Below, piece by piece: positions 35,157 to 46,676 of a stretch of DNA of 64,000 bases. How positions within the stretch are numbered: position 1 is the first letter of the stretch; every line of letters begins with the position of its first letter. This DNA comes from Spinacia oleracea. Its lineage: Eukaryota; Streptophyta; Magnoliopsida; Caryophyllales; Amaranthaceae. The notes beneath the pieces were generated by a model that was given only the letters and a program-made list of their open reading frames with translations, was not told the origin of the DNA and did no database searches. Both the position numbers and the translations under genes were made by a program. The stretch spans positions 122,532,715-122,596,714 of the forward strand of contig NC_079490.1 of assembly GCF_020520425.1 (NCBI RefSeq), in the 5' to 3' direction.

Positions 35157-36601
35157 GGTAGACACCTACTTTTGTCCCCATTCCCGAAAGGGAAGGTTCG
35201 ATGATGAAAACGTAAATCTCCACTTGACAACGCATCTCCTATAAAATAACGGATCTCAATTCCCCTTTTCATTTCACCCGAAACCTGCTATTTATAGAAA
35301 CCTGCCATTTATGGAAACCTGCTAAAAATAGTAACTGCCGTAATAGTAGTTGTTAAAAGTGGCATGTCATAAAAGATAGAAACCTGTCATAATTAGGTGT
35401 TGCACTCCAACATAAATCCTAAATGAGATAGAAATTGCGAGAGAATCCTATTCCTAATATGATTCGAAAGTAAGAGTTACGTATTAATTAAAATCCTAAC
35501 GAGCCTAGAGTTCGTAACGGGCCCAGATGCATCCCGTCAAAAGGTTAATACGCACTAAAAGACTCAATTAAATCTCAAATACTCCGGATTCTAGGAATCC
35601 GAATCTGACTAAGAAAAACAGCCCAGATCCTATTTTCAACGCCTGGTTCTGGGCGCTGGAAATACCTGGTACGTGTTTTTTCCTAATTCCTCGTGGATTA
35701 GAGTTCTGCAATTCTATATTTCCACGAACTCTTTTCTATAAATAGGGCCTTAAGTTCGACGTGAAAAGAGGACAACACACAATTATACTTCTGAGTATTG
35801 ACTCTAAACCCCTAAGCCTAAGCCTCACGCTGCAAAACTGATCACGCGTTCTGTCGCAATCGATCCATAAATCGAATAGAACGTATCCCGTCCCATAATT
35901 TGAGATTCGTTAAATAAAAGGAGAAATAGCAAAGTCAAAGTGGTTAGTTTTCTGAGAACCGTGACGCACCTGTCAAGGGTGCGTCGTAATGTGTCCCTTT
36001 TCCATGGTTTAATTGCTTTCCTCGCCCTTTTATGAACTGTGAAACTAACTAAAATCTGATTGTTCGATCACGCCTAATAAATATGATATTTTTGGGAAAT
36101 TGGATTATCATGCTAGGTCCCTTAAAACAATCTAAATCAGATAATCGCGCTCGATCTAGTACTATATGTTGCATATTGTTAAAATCAACTCAAATTAGTT
36201 TAATAGTTAACGCATGTCCCTTCAATTATTTATACCGAGCTAGTAAGGATATCCTGCCTCTGGAGTTATCGAAGAGCGAGTACTCCTCTCGGTAGTTACA
36301 GTCCCCCGAACCCTCAATCTCTACCTTGCGGGTGTATGTTGAGAGATCCCCACACCAGGGATCACAAGGGAACCTACGGCCGTCGTGGTCAAACATAATT
36401 GCACTCCCTTTATGTCAGGATAACCGGGTTTTGTCAGTTTTTCTCATTGTCGTTAAAAACTGAATGGCGACTCCTATATTACTAGTCAATTGGGTGTAAA
36501 CTCACAGGAAATCCAATTACACTTGATTTGACAAAAAGAAACGTCACACCCACGAGGGACGAGGTCACGCATTAGCCTCGCGCTTTTTCGACCCCCTCAC
36601 A
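35157..36601 (+). repeat. 3' LTR of element A
   Basis: 1445 bp. The first base is G instead of T (GGTAGACACC). TATAAATA at 35737-35744. Only one palindromic module remains at about 35634-35662, against three in the 5' LTR, so the LTRs differ by a deletion there. Confidence 0.92.
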
Positions 36602-36972
36602 CGAGGAAAGCAATTAAATCATGGAAAAGGGACACATTACGACGCACCCTCGAGAGGTGCGTCACGGTTCTCAAAAAACTAACCACTTTGACTTTGCTAT
36701 TTCTCCTTTTATTTAACGAATCTCAAGTTATGGGCTTAATTCTTCAGCTACAAGGGACAGGATACGTTCTGTTCGATTTTTGGATCGATTGCGACAGAAC
36801 GCGGGATCAATTTTGCAGCGTGAGGCTTAGGCTTAGGGGTTGGAGTCAATACTCAGAATATGAATTGTGTTGTTGTGTTCACGTCGAATTTGGGGCTATA
36901 TTTATAGAAAAGAGTTCTTGGAAAGATAGAATTGTAGAGCTCTAATCCAAGAAGAATCAGGAGAGAACACGT
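36602..36972 (-). repeat. Element B 3' LTR, segment 2
   Basis: Continues B after A, starting with the CGAGG duplicate (36602-36606) and ending with the CACGT target of copia G (36968-36972). Matches 55296-55668 of the uninterrupted 5' LTR. Confidence 0.92.
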
Positions 36973-38354
36973 TGAAGGAAATAATGCCCTTGGTCCAAGT
37001 ATGCATTCTATGTTAAGTCTAATAAATGCGGTTCAGTATTAATTAACAAGTTAATAATTCAGTGAGATCAAGTGAGCTGAATGCCTAGCTAGAGGCCGCT
37101 TCAGTTCAAGTGGAATTAATGATATTAATCCACAGCTTACTCTTGACTGAACCCGTAGGGTCACACAAATAGTACGTAAACGGATCAAGTATTTAATGGC
37201 ATTAGATACTCCATCTATGGATATTCGGAATCGACGGATCTTGGTTTCAGTGGGAGCTGAGATCGTCACAGGCAAGAAATGAATACTCCGGAAACGATGA
37301 TATTGCCGGAAACGGAAATATGGATCGTATCGGAAATATAAATATTATCCAAGTCGTAGATGTTGCCGGAAACGGAAACATGGTACGTATCGGAAAATAT
37401 TATCGGAAATGGAAATATTGCCAGAATCGGAAATATTGCCGGAAACGGAAATATTGTCAGAATCGGAAATATTATCGGAATCGGAAAATAATTCCGGAAA
37501 CGGAAATATTAAATATTTGTTCGAAACGGAAATTGATTCCGGAATCGGAAATATTAAATATTGTTCGTATCGGAAATGAATTCCGGAATCGGGAATTTAA
37601 TCGGAAGCGTATCGTACGAATTAGCATCGGACGAGGCCCGCTAGACGAAGGCCCAGCACGAAGCCAGGCCGTCGCCCAGCGAGCCAACGCACACCAGCGC
37701 ACGCCAAGCCTCGACCAGGCCCAGCGCAAGGCCAGGCCCAGCCAAGGCCTTGGGCGCGCGCGCGCAGAGCGCAGCAATGGGCCGAGCGCTGTGCGCCTAG
37801 CGTGGGCCGCAAGGCTTGCGCGGGTGTACGGTGCTCGTGCATTGCTTGTGCGGGAATCCTGAAGCAATCAGGATTCGAAGTGTGATTAAATCCTAAAACT
37901 ATTAGATAATGATTATTTAATTAGAGTCCTAGTAGGGTTATAATTAAATAAATTAGTATCCTAATAGGATTCCAAAACCCTTTCCATAACTCTATAAATA
38001 CGTGCCTAGGGTCACATATTTTAACAGATTATTCAAGTATTCAAAGTGAGTTTTTGAGAGAAAATTCAGACACATTTCTTATCTAAGAGTGCCGAAAATC
38101 TTTAGTACCTTAAGGGCGATTCTAGTTGGTCAATCTTAAGGCGGATCCGGACGTTATGTGGACTATCTACGGAGGGACGACACTTGGAGTCCTAAAGACT
38201 TGTTCTTGTTCGGTTCCGGCGCAGCTAGGGAAGGCACGCAACAAAGAGTATACATCTAAACTATGCTATATGATTATGTGTAAATAATATGTATTACTGG
38301 CTAAATGGTTTTTCCGCATGATTTATGAATTGTCATATGTATCATAACCTGACA
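36973..38354 (+). repeat. 5' LTR of copia G
   Basis: 1382 bp. TATAAATA at 37993-38000 is the likely promoter. Contains a minisatellite of CGGAAATATT-like units (about 37280-37600) and a GC-rich block (37620-37860). Confidence 0.95.
37280..37600 (+). repeat. CGGAAATATT minisatellite in the G LTR
   Basis: About twenty irregular repeats of GGAAACGGAAATATTG / GAATCGGAAATATT, 12-18 bp each; repeated in the 3' LTR (about 45610-45930). Open frames such as 37320-37862 are products of this repeat. Confidence 0.85.
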
Positions 38355-38355
38355 G

Positions 38356-38369
38356 TGGTATCACGAGCC
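38356..38369 (+). promoter_or_regulatory. Primer-binding site of copia G
   Basis: TGGTATCACGAGCC, close to the initiator tRNA-Met complement TGGTATCAGAGC with an extra base. Confidence 0.8.
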
Positions 38370-41226
38370 CCTTATTATTTTCATAATCTAAATTGCATGA
38401 ACATGGTTAAATATTACAAATTTGCATGAATTAAAAGGGGTGATTAATTTTCGTAATTGTTAATTAATTGCAAATTGCGTTTATTTAATTATACGTACGT
38501 AGTTTTTCGGCAGTTTCTTCGTTACTCATCCAAATCGAGTGATTTTTGTGTCAATTCCGCATGTAAAAGGCATTCTAAAATTTTGACAAACCCAGAATTC
38601 TCAAATTCGAAGCCTAACTATGACTTTTCGAAGGTTTTAGTTTTTCGAATGCAAAATTTCGTAAATTTAAGATGTTAAATTAAATATTTGCGATTCTTGT
38701 TGATAAATCTTGAATTTTTGATTGACCTACTGTATATGTTTAACAAGTTTGAATGCCTAGCCTTGTTAATTATGCAATCTAATTTGTAATTATGATTAAT
38801 TTGTTGAAAATTAGAATAATTTAGAATTAATTTGATTTTCATAATTAATTATAATTTAATTAGAAACCTATGATTAAAAACCACCATAAAAATTGTAAAT
38901 TTATGATAAATTTTAAATTTTTATGACCTAGGCTTGAATCCATAATAATCGGAAATCAATTGAATAATAAATTTTCGATTTTTCGCCCTAAAATTATGAA
39001 ATTAATATTATTTATTAATTTGTCATTAATTTTAAATATAAATTTTAAATTTTTTATGCGATTCGTTCATATAACTTGCACGCACAAAGCAATGGACGCT
39101 TCGTGTTACCCTTAAGGGGTGTTGTATAGTGCGGGCATGCGACGACGAGCAAGGGAGCTCGTCGCCCGTGCGGCACGAATGCAATGAGCAGGGGCATGGT
39201 GCACGAGCACAAGGCAGTAGCCCTGCCTTGTGTCGTGGGCCACGAGTTATGGACGAATGGGCATGGGCGAAGGCAAGGCACGGCAGTCGCGTGTGGGCAG
39301 CAAGCGAGCTGCGCCACAACGCGCACTGCCTCGCGCGCAGCGAGCGCAAGCTCGCGTGCCACGAGCGCTGCGCCCAGCGTCGATCGCGCGCAGCGAGCAA
39401 TTGCTCGCGCACAGCGAGCGATGGCTCGCGCACAGCGAGTGATGGCTCGCGCACAGCGAGCGATGGCTCGCGCACAGCGAGCGATGGCTCGCGCACAGCG
39501 AGCGATGGCTCGCGCACAGCGAGCGATGGCTCGCGCACAGCGAGCGATGGCTCGCGTGCATCGAGCGCTGGAGCGCGCTGGCGAGCGCTGGCGAGCGCGC
39601 ACAGCGAGCGATGGCTCGCGTGCATCGAGCTCTGGCGCGCGCGCAGCGAGCACCACTTGTGCGATGGCTTGCGATGGAAGATGCAGCAGCTATGCGACGA
39701 GCGCATGGGCTGCGCGCACATGGCCAGCGATGGCTGTGTGCGTGTGGCCCATGGGCGTGCGATGCGTAGGGTGTTTGCGTTGCGATTAGATCGTTTTGAA
39801 TGTTTAATTTGAAAATTTTCAGTTTACGTAATTTTAATTAATTTTAAAATTAATAATTTAAATTATTTTCTTGGATTTTAATTTTAAATATTATAATTAT
39901 AATAAATTTTATTTATTCTAATTATTTTACTAAAATTAAAATCATGAATTAATTTAAATACGACTGAAATTAAATTAAACTTTTTGGATTCAATTATAAA
40001 TTCATATGAGCTTTAAATTTTAATTAAATTTGTATGTTTCCGGTTAGACTAGAAATACATTTTTATGTTTAAAATTAGTAAAGCATATAAATTTATTGGT
40101 TTAAGTGGGAGCGCTTTTTAGTCATAAACTCTTGATTAGGTCTACGAATCCTTAAGGTTAAAAAAACTTGATTAGAATTAATAAGGACTGAATAATTGGT
40201 AGATTATTGGTGCCCTTGATTAATTGCTGCAAATGTTTACGTGATGCATAATGTGTTTTACTAACCAGCTATGTGGGCCATTCATGATAATGAATGGGTG
40301 AATGGTATATATTGTATATGTACTGTTTTGCAGGTTATGAAGTGACTAGTATGGCCCAAATAGGATAGAAAATATGGTCTGCGTACCATTAATTTGAATG
40401 TAATTGGTCTAAAGTACCAAAGTTGTTTTTCAATTCAAATATGGTCTGCGTACCATCAAATAGTTGTAATTAGTTTTAATTATAGCTTATCCTATTTGAA
40501 GAAAATGGTGCCTCCCACGGAGATTTTCAAGACGGACTTTGAAGTCAAAGCTTCAAGATGAAGTCGGGCCATACTAGATCACCTTTATCTTATGCATGCT
40601 TTAAGTTATTTATTGCTTTAAATATGTCTTAATTATGCATAAGATTATGGCTTGATTATGTTGCATGATTAAGGATTTTAGTTCACTTAAAATCTAACCA
40701 ACATAGTAAGAGCCTTAAGTTCCAAACTTAAAAATTGAGTTAAAAGGTGCCATGCCAAAATATACACTTGCTTGGATATCCTTTACATCAATCTAGTAAT
40801 AGTTTTCGCTCAGCGAGGTGTTACTTATTGGTCCTAAAGGGGCAAGGTACACAAATAATTGTGAGTACATGTTAGTTTTGGTGAAACTCAACGATATAAG
40901 TAAGGAGTCCTTTTATGTCGTGGCAAAATCGATAGGTTTACCTAATAAGTTCTTAGACGTACCTATCAACCAAGAATAGTTTCTAGACTATTAGCAAAAG
41001 GCTTTTGCTTACCTAAGATGTTTTAGGATTAAGTCGACAAACTGTGCTTAGTTCTTCAATGATTTTAGGATCTTGGAATCATTTTATTCACACCTGCCGG
41101 AACACATAACTTGAATAAAATGCTTAATAAACATTGAATTATGCATGTATGCTAGGATTTAAGTTTATTAAGAGAAACTGTGAATGGTTATTTATTTGTT
41201 TATTCTTTTCAATTGTAGTTTTTAAT
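38370..41226 (+). other. Leader of copia G
   Basis: 2.9 kb without a supported gene. It is AT-rich at both ends and has a GC-rich island (39120-39780) with a 21-bp tandem repeat. Large open frames on both strands in the island are repeat-driven. Confidence 0.75.
39392..39559 (+). repeat. 21-bp tandem repeat, eight units, in the G leader
   Basis: Unit AGCGAGCGATGGCTCGCGCAC, units starting at 39392, 39413, 39434, 39455, 39476, 39497, 39518 and 39539; a further unit lies at 39602. Each unit contains the palindrome GCGAGC-GATG-GCTCGC. Because 21 is divisible by three, all six frames stay open. Confidence 0.95.
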
Positions 41227-43770
41227 ATGGCAAACAACAATTCATTCAACATTCGATCAATTCTCGAAAAGGAGAAGTTGAACGGGAAAAACTTCCTTGA
41301 CTGGCAAAGGAACTTGCAAATAGTTCTTATGCAGGAAGAAAAGGAGTATGTCCTAGATGAGGCGATGCCCGAAGCCGCAGGCGACGGGGTCACTCAGGCA
41401 GCCCTCAATCGTTGGATTGATGCCAACAAGGATGTGAAATGTCTAATGCTCGCCACCATGAGTGCGGATCTGCAGAAAACGTTCATCAACTCAGATGCTT
41501 TCACAATCATCAGTGAGTTGAAGAACATGTTCCAAGATCTGGCTCGAGTCGAAAGATTCGAGACTCATAGGCAAATTCTTGAGACCAAGCTTAAGAAAGG
41601 CGAGCCCGTAAGTCCACATGTTCTCAAAATGATTGGACTCATTGAGAATATGAGTCGGCTGGATCAGCAATTTTCTCAGGAAATGGCTATAGACACCATC
41701 CTCCATTCTCTTCATAGCGGGTATGATCAGTTCAAACTGAACTACAGTATGAATAGTCTGGACAAAACGCTCACTGAGCTTCACGGTATGCTGAAAACCG
41801 CTGAAAAGACGCTCAAAAGTGATAAGCAGGATGTGCTTATGGTGCGTGGGGGCAAGTTCAAGAAATCTGGAAAGAAGAGGAATGCTAAGAAAGGTGGCAA
41901 CAAGGCCAGCCCAACTAAGCAAACTGGCGCCAAATCTGTAAAGAGGAAGGTCAGTCAACCCACTTCTGAATCCGAATGCTTCTACTGCAAGAAGAAGGGG
42001 CATTGGAAGAGAGATTGCTTGAAGCTAAAGGAAGATCAGAAGAACGGAACAGTCGTTCCATCTTCAGGTATTTTCGTTATAGACTGTATACTTGCTAATT
42101 CAACTTCTTGGGTATTAGATACAGGTTGTGGCTCACACTTATGTTCCAATCCACAGGGACTAAGAAGAAGTAGAAAGTTAAGCAAGGGTGAAGTCGACCT
42201 ACGAGTGGGAAATGGAGCACGGATTGCTGCATTAGCTGTAGGAACTTACTATTTGTCGTTGCCCTCCGGGCTAGTTTTGGAACTGGAAGAATGTTTCCAT
42301 GTTCCAAGTCTTACTAAAAACATCATTTCAGTTTCTTGCTTAGATGCTAAGGGATTTTCCTTTTTAATAAAAGACAATAGTTGTTCGTTTTATTTTAAAG
42401 AGATGTTTTATGGATCTGCTAGATTAGTCAATGGACTTTATTTATTAGATCACGACAAACAAGTATATAACATAAATACCAAAAAGGCCAAAAAGGATGA
42501 TTCAGATCTCACCTATCTGTGGCATTGTCGATTAGGCCATATAAACTTGAAACGCTTAGAAAGACTTCAAAAGGAAGGAATTCTAGAACCATTTGACTTA
42601 GAGGATTATGGTAAATGCGAATCATGTTTACTTGGCAAAATGACAAAGCAACCTTTCTCTAAAGTTGGAGAAAGAGCAAATGAACTATTGGGTTTAATCC
42701 ATACAGATGTATGTGGACCAATGAGTACAAATGCTAGAGGTGGTTTCAGCTACTTTATCACTTTTACTGATGACTTCAGTAGGTATGGTTATGTCTACCT
42801 AATGAAGCATAAGTCTGAATCCTTTGACAAATTCAAGGAATTTCAGAGTGAAGTAGAGAATCAATTAGGCAAGAAGATTAAGGCACTACGGTCTGATAGA
42901 GGCGGTGAATATCTGAGCTATGAATTTGATGACCATCTGAAAGAATGTGGAATTCTATCAGAATTGTCTCCTCCTGGAACACCACAATGGAACGGTGTGT
43001 CAGAACGGAGGAACAGAACCTTGCTAGACATGGTCAGGTCAATGATGGGTCAGGCCGAACTTCCATTAGAATTTTGGGGACATGCACTAAATACAGCTGC
43101 ACTCACTATAAATAGAGCTCCGTCTAAAGCTGTCCAAAAGACTCCATACGAATTATGGTTTGGAAAGCCTCCAAATGTGTCTTTTCTTAAGATTTGGGGA
43201 TGTGAAGTATACGTCAAACGATTAATTTCAGACAAACTTCATCCAAAATCTGACAAATGTATCCTTGTGGGCTATCCAAAGGAAACAAAGGGGTATTACT
43301 TCTACAATACATCTGAGAACAAGGTGTTTGTTGCTCGAGATGGTGTCTTTTTGGAGAAAGATCACATTTCCAAAATGACAAGTGGGAGAAAAGTAGACCT
43401 CGAAGAAATTCGAGTCAAACAACAAACTCTAGAGAATGCTCAAGATGACATTCAGGATGAAACTCAGAGATCTTTAGAAGAATCTGGTGAGAATCATGGT
43501 CAATCTAGAAATGTTACCCCGCGTAGATCGCAAAGATATAGATCTCAACCGGAAAGGTACTTAGGTATTTTGACGAACGAGAGCTATGACGTTCTATTAC
43601 TTGAAAGTGATGAACCTGCGACTTACAAACAAGCTATGACGAGCCCTAGCTCCAAGCAATGGCAGGAAGCCATGCAATCTGAATTAGACTCCATGTCTGA
43701 AAACCAAGTATGGGATTTGGTCGATTTGCCAGATGGCTACCAAGCCATTGGAAGCAAACGAGATCATTGA
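41227..43770 (+). CDS. Gag-protease-integrase polyprotein of copia G, truncated in RT
   Basis: Polyprotein of the copia element, 847 codons from the Met of MANNNSFNIRS (the 31 codons upstream are open but Gag starts of this type begin here). The gag domain begins with NGKNFLDWQRNLQIVLMQEE; zinc knuckle CFYCKKKGHWKRDC (about 41977-42018); protease WVLDTGCGSHLC (about 42109-42144); integrase zinc-binding HCRLGHINLKRL (about 42523) with ESCLLGKMTKQPF, catalytic core HTDVCGPM and FSRYGYVYLM, and GTPQWNGVSERRNRTLLDMV (about 42978). Its C-terminal side enters RT (KQWQEAMQSELDSMSENQVW, LPDGYQAIGSK) and then stops at 43768-43770. The catalytic RT block is deleted and the frame is lost at the junction (about 43750-43760), so no RT can be made. 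Confidence 0.95.
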   Translation: MANNNSFNIRSILEKEKLNGKNFLDWQRNLQIVLMQEEKEYVLDEAMPEAAGDGVTQAALNRWIDANKDVKCLMLATMSADLQKTFINSDAFTIISELKNMFQDLARVERFETHRQILETKLKKGEPVSPHVLKMIGLIENMSRLDQQFSQEMAIDTILHSLHSGYDQFKLNYSMNSLDKTLTELHGMLKTAEKTLKSDKQDVLMVRGGKFKKSGKKRNAKKGGNKASPTKQTGAKSVKRKVSQPTSESECFYCKKKGHWKRDCLKLKEDQKNGTVVPSSGIFVIDCILANSTSWVLDTGCGSHLCSNPQGLRRSRKLSKGEVDLRVGNGARIAALAVGTYYLSLPSGLVLELEECFHVPSLTKNIISVSCLDAKGFSFLIKDNSCSFYFKEMFYGSARLVNGLYLLDHDKQVYNINTKKAKKDDSDLTYLWHCRLGHINLKRLERLQKEGILEPFDLEDYGKCESCLLGKMTKQPFSKVGERANELLGLIHTDVCGPMSTNARGGFSYFITFTDDFSRYGYVYLMKHKSESFDKFKEFQSEVENQLGKKIKALRSDRGGEYLSYEFDDHLKECGILSELSPPGTPQWNGVSERRNRTLLDMVRSMMGQAELPLEFWGHALNTAALTINRAPSKAVQKTPYELWFGKPPNVSFLKIWGCEVYVKRLISDKLHPKSDKCILVGYPKETKGYYFYNTSENKVFVARDGVFLEKDHISKMTSGRKVDLEEIRVKQQTLENAQDDIQDETQRSLEESGENHGQSRNVTPRRSQRYRSQPERYLGILTNESYDVLLLESDEPATYKQAMTSPSSKQWQEAMQSELDSMSENQVWDLVDLPDGYQAIGSKRDH

Positions 43771-44438
43771 TTGGTTCAATAATGTATGCTATGATATGTA
43801 CACGCCCGGATGTTGCGTATGCACTCAGTGCTACGAGCAGATACCAGTCAGACCCAGGAGAGGCGCATTGGACTGCTGCCAAGAACATTCTGAAGTACCT
43901 GAAAAGGCACAAAGATGACTTCCTGGTCTATGATGGAGATGATGAATTAATTGTTAAAGGCTATACGGACGCAAGTTTCCAAACCGACAAAGATGATTTC
44001 AGATCACAGTCTGGGTTTGTCTTCTGCCTCAACGGAGGAGCAGTAAGCTGGAAAAGTGCTAAGCAAAGCACCATTGCGGATTCTACAACTGAAGCGGAGT
44101 ACATTGCTGCACATGAAGCAGCAAAGGAAGCTATATGGCTAAGGAAGTTCATAGGTGAACTTGGTGTAGTCCCCTCCATTAAAGGACCAATAGCCCTGTA
44201 TTGTGACAATAACGGAGCTATTGCATAGGCAAAGGAGCCTAGACACCACCAGAGAGTCAAGCATGTACTTCGTAGATTTCACCTTCTACGAGAGTTCGTT
44301 GAAAGAAAAGAAGTCGAGATAAGCAAAATTGGAACTGATGACAACATATCAGATCCATTGACTAAACCTCTGCCGCAGGCGAAGCACAACTCGCACACTG
44401 CAGCTATGGGAATCAAGCATATTGGAGAATGGCTTTGA
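43757..44438 (+). pseudogene. RNase H end of copia G pol, out of frame
   Basis: After the deletion junction the reading resumes in another frame with RSLIGSIMYAMICTRPDVAY, the block that follows the YVDD region in copia RT, and continues through RNase H: DELIVKGYTDASFQTDKDD, SGFVFCLNGGAVSWKSAKQ, TTEAEYIAAHEA and LYCDNNGAIA. An in-frame TAG at 44226-44228 sits where Gln is usual; beyond it RHHQRVKHV...ISKIGTDDNISDPLTKPL extends to TGA at 44436-44438. Confidence 0.92.
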
Positions 44439-45304
44439 TGTCTCTGTTTAATGTTTTAAAGTTTTAGAGTTTAAATCTTTGTAAAACATTATTGGTTAAT
44501 CATTCACAATAAATGAAAAGAATTCATTTTTCCCATTTAATTTGTGGTTTATTAAATGATGAGTCCCTTCAATTTGACGATATATTCAAGATAGACTGTC
44601 AGGACCAGTCCTGTGACTAAGAAATGTCTATCAAGTGAACTTGAATGTCAAAGGTTGAAAATGGTCCCTAGTCGGAGTTTTCTATAAAATTGGACGCATA
44701 GAAAACGTTAGACGATTAGAATGCAAGATGACCAGTAATTCTGTTTCTTGAACTATGTGGACATGGCAATGTCATACTCATTTGCATAGATACTTACTTT
44801 GGGAAGACTAGTATCGGACAAGACCTATGAAACTTTACTGTAAGAGATGAAAATCTTTCATAAGTAAATTTCATTAAAATTATTAGACACTAAATCCTCA
44901 ATACCTGAGTGATTTGAGATTACTTGTTTGAGAACTGGTTGCTTTGACGTTGACCAACCGTCGCACCGTAAAAGGAGGCTATAAAGGCAACGCTCAGGTA
45001 ATCACCTATCAAACGAAGTCTAATCTCAAGATCGCAAGATTGGGATTGTCCTCCCATAAATCGGGATGAGATGCTTAAAAGTTGTACAAGGCCACTCGGA
45101 GAGCTAGAAACTGTGAAATGCATGGCCGTGCTCGGATGAATCATAGGCTATGATTATCTGTTTATTTGATCAGTTGAACTCTGAAACCGAGAAACACCTC
45201 TGGACATAATAAGGATGACAACTCTTACCTTATGTTCAAGTGCAAGCATCGAGCGACAAAGGAATTAGGAAATGCACACTTGTCCCTAAGGACAAGTGGG
45301 AGAC
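44439..45304 (+). other. 3' untranslated spacer and polypurine tract of copia G
   Basis: No ORF. Ends AAGGACAAGTGGGAGAC just before the 3' LTR, the polypurine tract. Homologous to 13690-14114 of copia E. Confidence 0.8.
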
Positions 45305-46676
45305 TGAAGGAAATAATGCCCTTGGTCCAAGTATGCATTCTATGTTAAGTCTAATAAATGCGGTTCAGTATTAATTAACAAGTTAATAATTCAGTGAGAT
45401 CAAGTGAGCTGAATGCCTAGCTAGAGGCCGCTTCAGTTCAAGTGGAATTAATGATATTAATCCACAGCTTACTCTTGACTGAACCCGTAGGGTCACACAA
45501 ATAGTACGTAAACGGATCAAGTATTTAATGGCATTAGATACTCCATCTATGGATATTCGGAATCGACGGATCTTGGTTTCAGTGGGAGCTGAGATCGTCA
45601 CAGGCAAGAAATGAATACTCCGGAAACGATGATATTGCCGGAAACGGAAATATGGATCGTATCGGAAATATAAATATTATCCAAGTCGTAGATGTTGCCG
45701 GAAACGGAAACATGGTACGTATCGGAAAATATTATCGGAAATGGAAATATTGCCAGAATCGGAAATATTGCCGGAAACGGAAATATTGTCAGAATCGGAA
45801 ATATTATAGGAATCGGAAAATAATTCCGGAAACGGAAATATTAAATATTTGTTCGAAACGGAAATTGATTCCGGAATCGGAAATATTAAATATTGTTCGT
45901 ATCGAAAATGAATTCCGGAATCGGGAATTTAATCGGAAGCGTATCGTACGAATTAGCATCGGACGAGGCCCGCTAGACGAAGGCCCAGCACGAAGCCAGG
46001 CCCTCGCCCAGCGAGCCAACGCACACCAAGCCTCGACCAGGCCCAGCGCAAGGCCAGGCCCAGCCAAGGCCTTGGGCGCTCGCGCGCAGAGCTCAGCAAT
46101 GGGCCGAGCGCTGTGCGCCTAGCGTGGGCCGCAAGGCTTGCGCGGGTGTACGGTGCTCGTGCATTGCTTGTGCGGGAATCCTGAAGCAATCAGGATTCGA
46201 AGTGTGATTAAATCCTAAAACTATTAGATAATGATTATTTAATTAGAGTCCTAGTAGGGTTATAATTAAATAAATTAGTATCCTAATAGGATTCTAAAAC
46301 CCTTTCCATAACTCTATAAATACGTGCCTAGGGTCACATATTTTAACAGATTATTCAAGTATTCAAAGTGAGTTTTTGAGAGAAAATTCAGACACATTTC
46401 TTATCTAAGAGTGCCGAAAATCTTTAGTACCTTAAGGGCGATTCTAGTTGGTCAATCTTAAGGCGGATCCGGACGTGCTGTGGACTATCTACGGAGGGAC
46501 GACACTTGGAGTCCTAAAGACTTGTTCTTGTTCGGTTCGGGCGCAGCTAGGGAAGGCACGCAACAAAGAGTATGCATCTAAACTATGCTATATGATTATG
46601 TGTAAATAATATGTATTCCTGGCTAAATGGTTTTTCCGCATGATTTATGAATTGTCATATGTATCATAACCTAACA
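45305..46676 (+). repeat. 3' LTR of copia G
   Basis: 1372 bp; same landmarks as the 5' LTR (TATAAATA at 46315-46322), short by about 10 bp in the GC-rich block near 46020. Confidence 0.95.

Larger units (their letters stand above)
24251..36601 (+). mobile_element. Gypsy element A (Tat/Ogre/Retand-like), gag-pro plus antisense ORF, no RT/INT
   Basis: Complete LTR element of 12.35 kb: 5' LTR 24251-25763, primer-binding site 25765-25782, leader, gag 27158-28852, protease to about 29968, spacer, antisense ORF 33126-31305, repeat-rich 3' region, polypurine tract, 3' LTR 35157-36601. TSD CGAGG at 24246-24250 and 36602-36606. It lies in the LTR of B, a member of its own family, in opposite orientation. 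No RT, RNase H or integrase motif is present in any frame between 29905 and 35156, so it is non-autonomous. Confidence 0.93.
36973..46676 (+). mobile_element. Copia element G, complete structure but RT-deleted
   Basis: LTRs 36973-38354 and 45305-46676 (TGAAGGAAATAATG...TAACCTGACA/TAACCTAACA), TSD CACGT at 36968-36972 and 46677-46681. Primer-binding site 38356-38369, long leader, gag-protease-integrase ORF 41227-43770, RNase H remnant to 44438, polypurine tract. Pol order (integrase before RT) is copia type. The RT core is missing. The LTRs look nearly identical by eye apart from a ~10-bp indel in the GC-rich part and scattered substitutions, implying recent insertion. Confidence 0.95.

Noticed and set aside
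37320..37862. 180-codon ORF and its twin at 45652-46122
   Set aside because: It is the CGGAAATATT minisatellite and GC-rich part of the G LTR read as protein; repeated only because the LTR is repeated.
39392..39559. Regular 21-bp repeats considered as a CRISPR-like array
   Set aside because: Units are directly adjacent with no unique spacers; plant nuclear context.
39032..39812. Overlapping 200-230-codon ORFs on both strands
   Set aside because: All frames are kept open by the 21-bp GC repeat in the copia G leader; no protein family and no codon bias.
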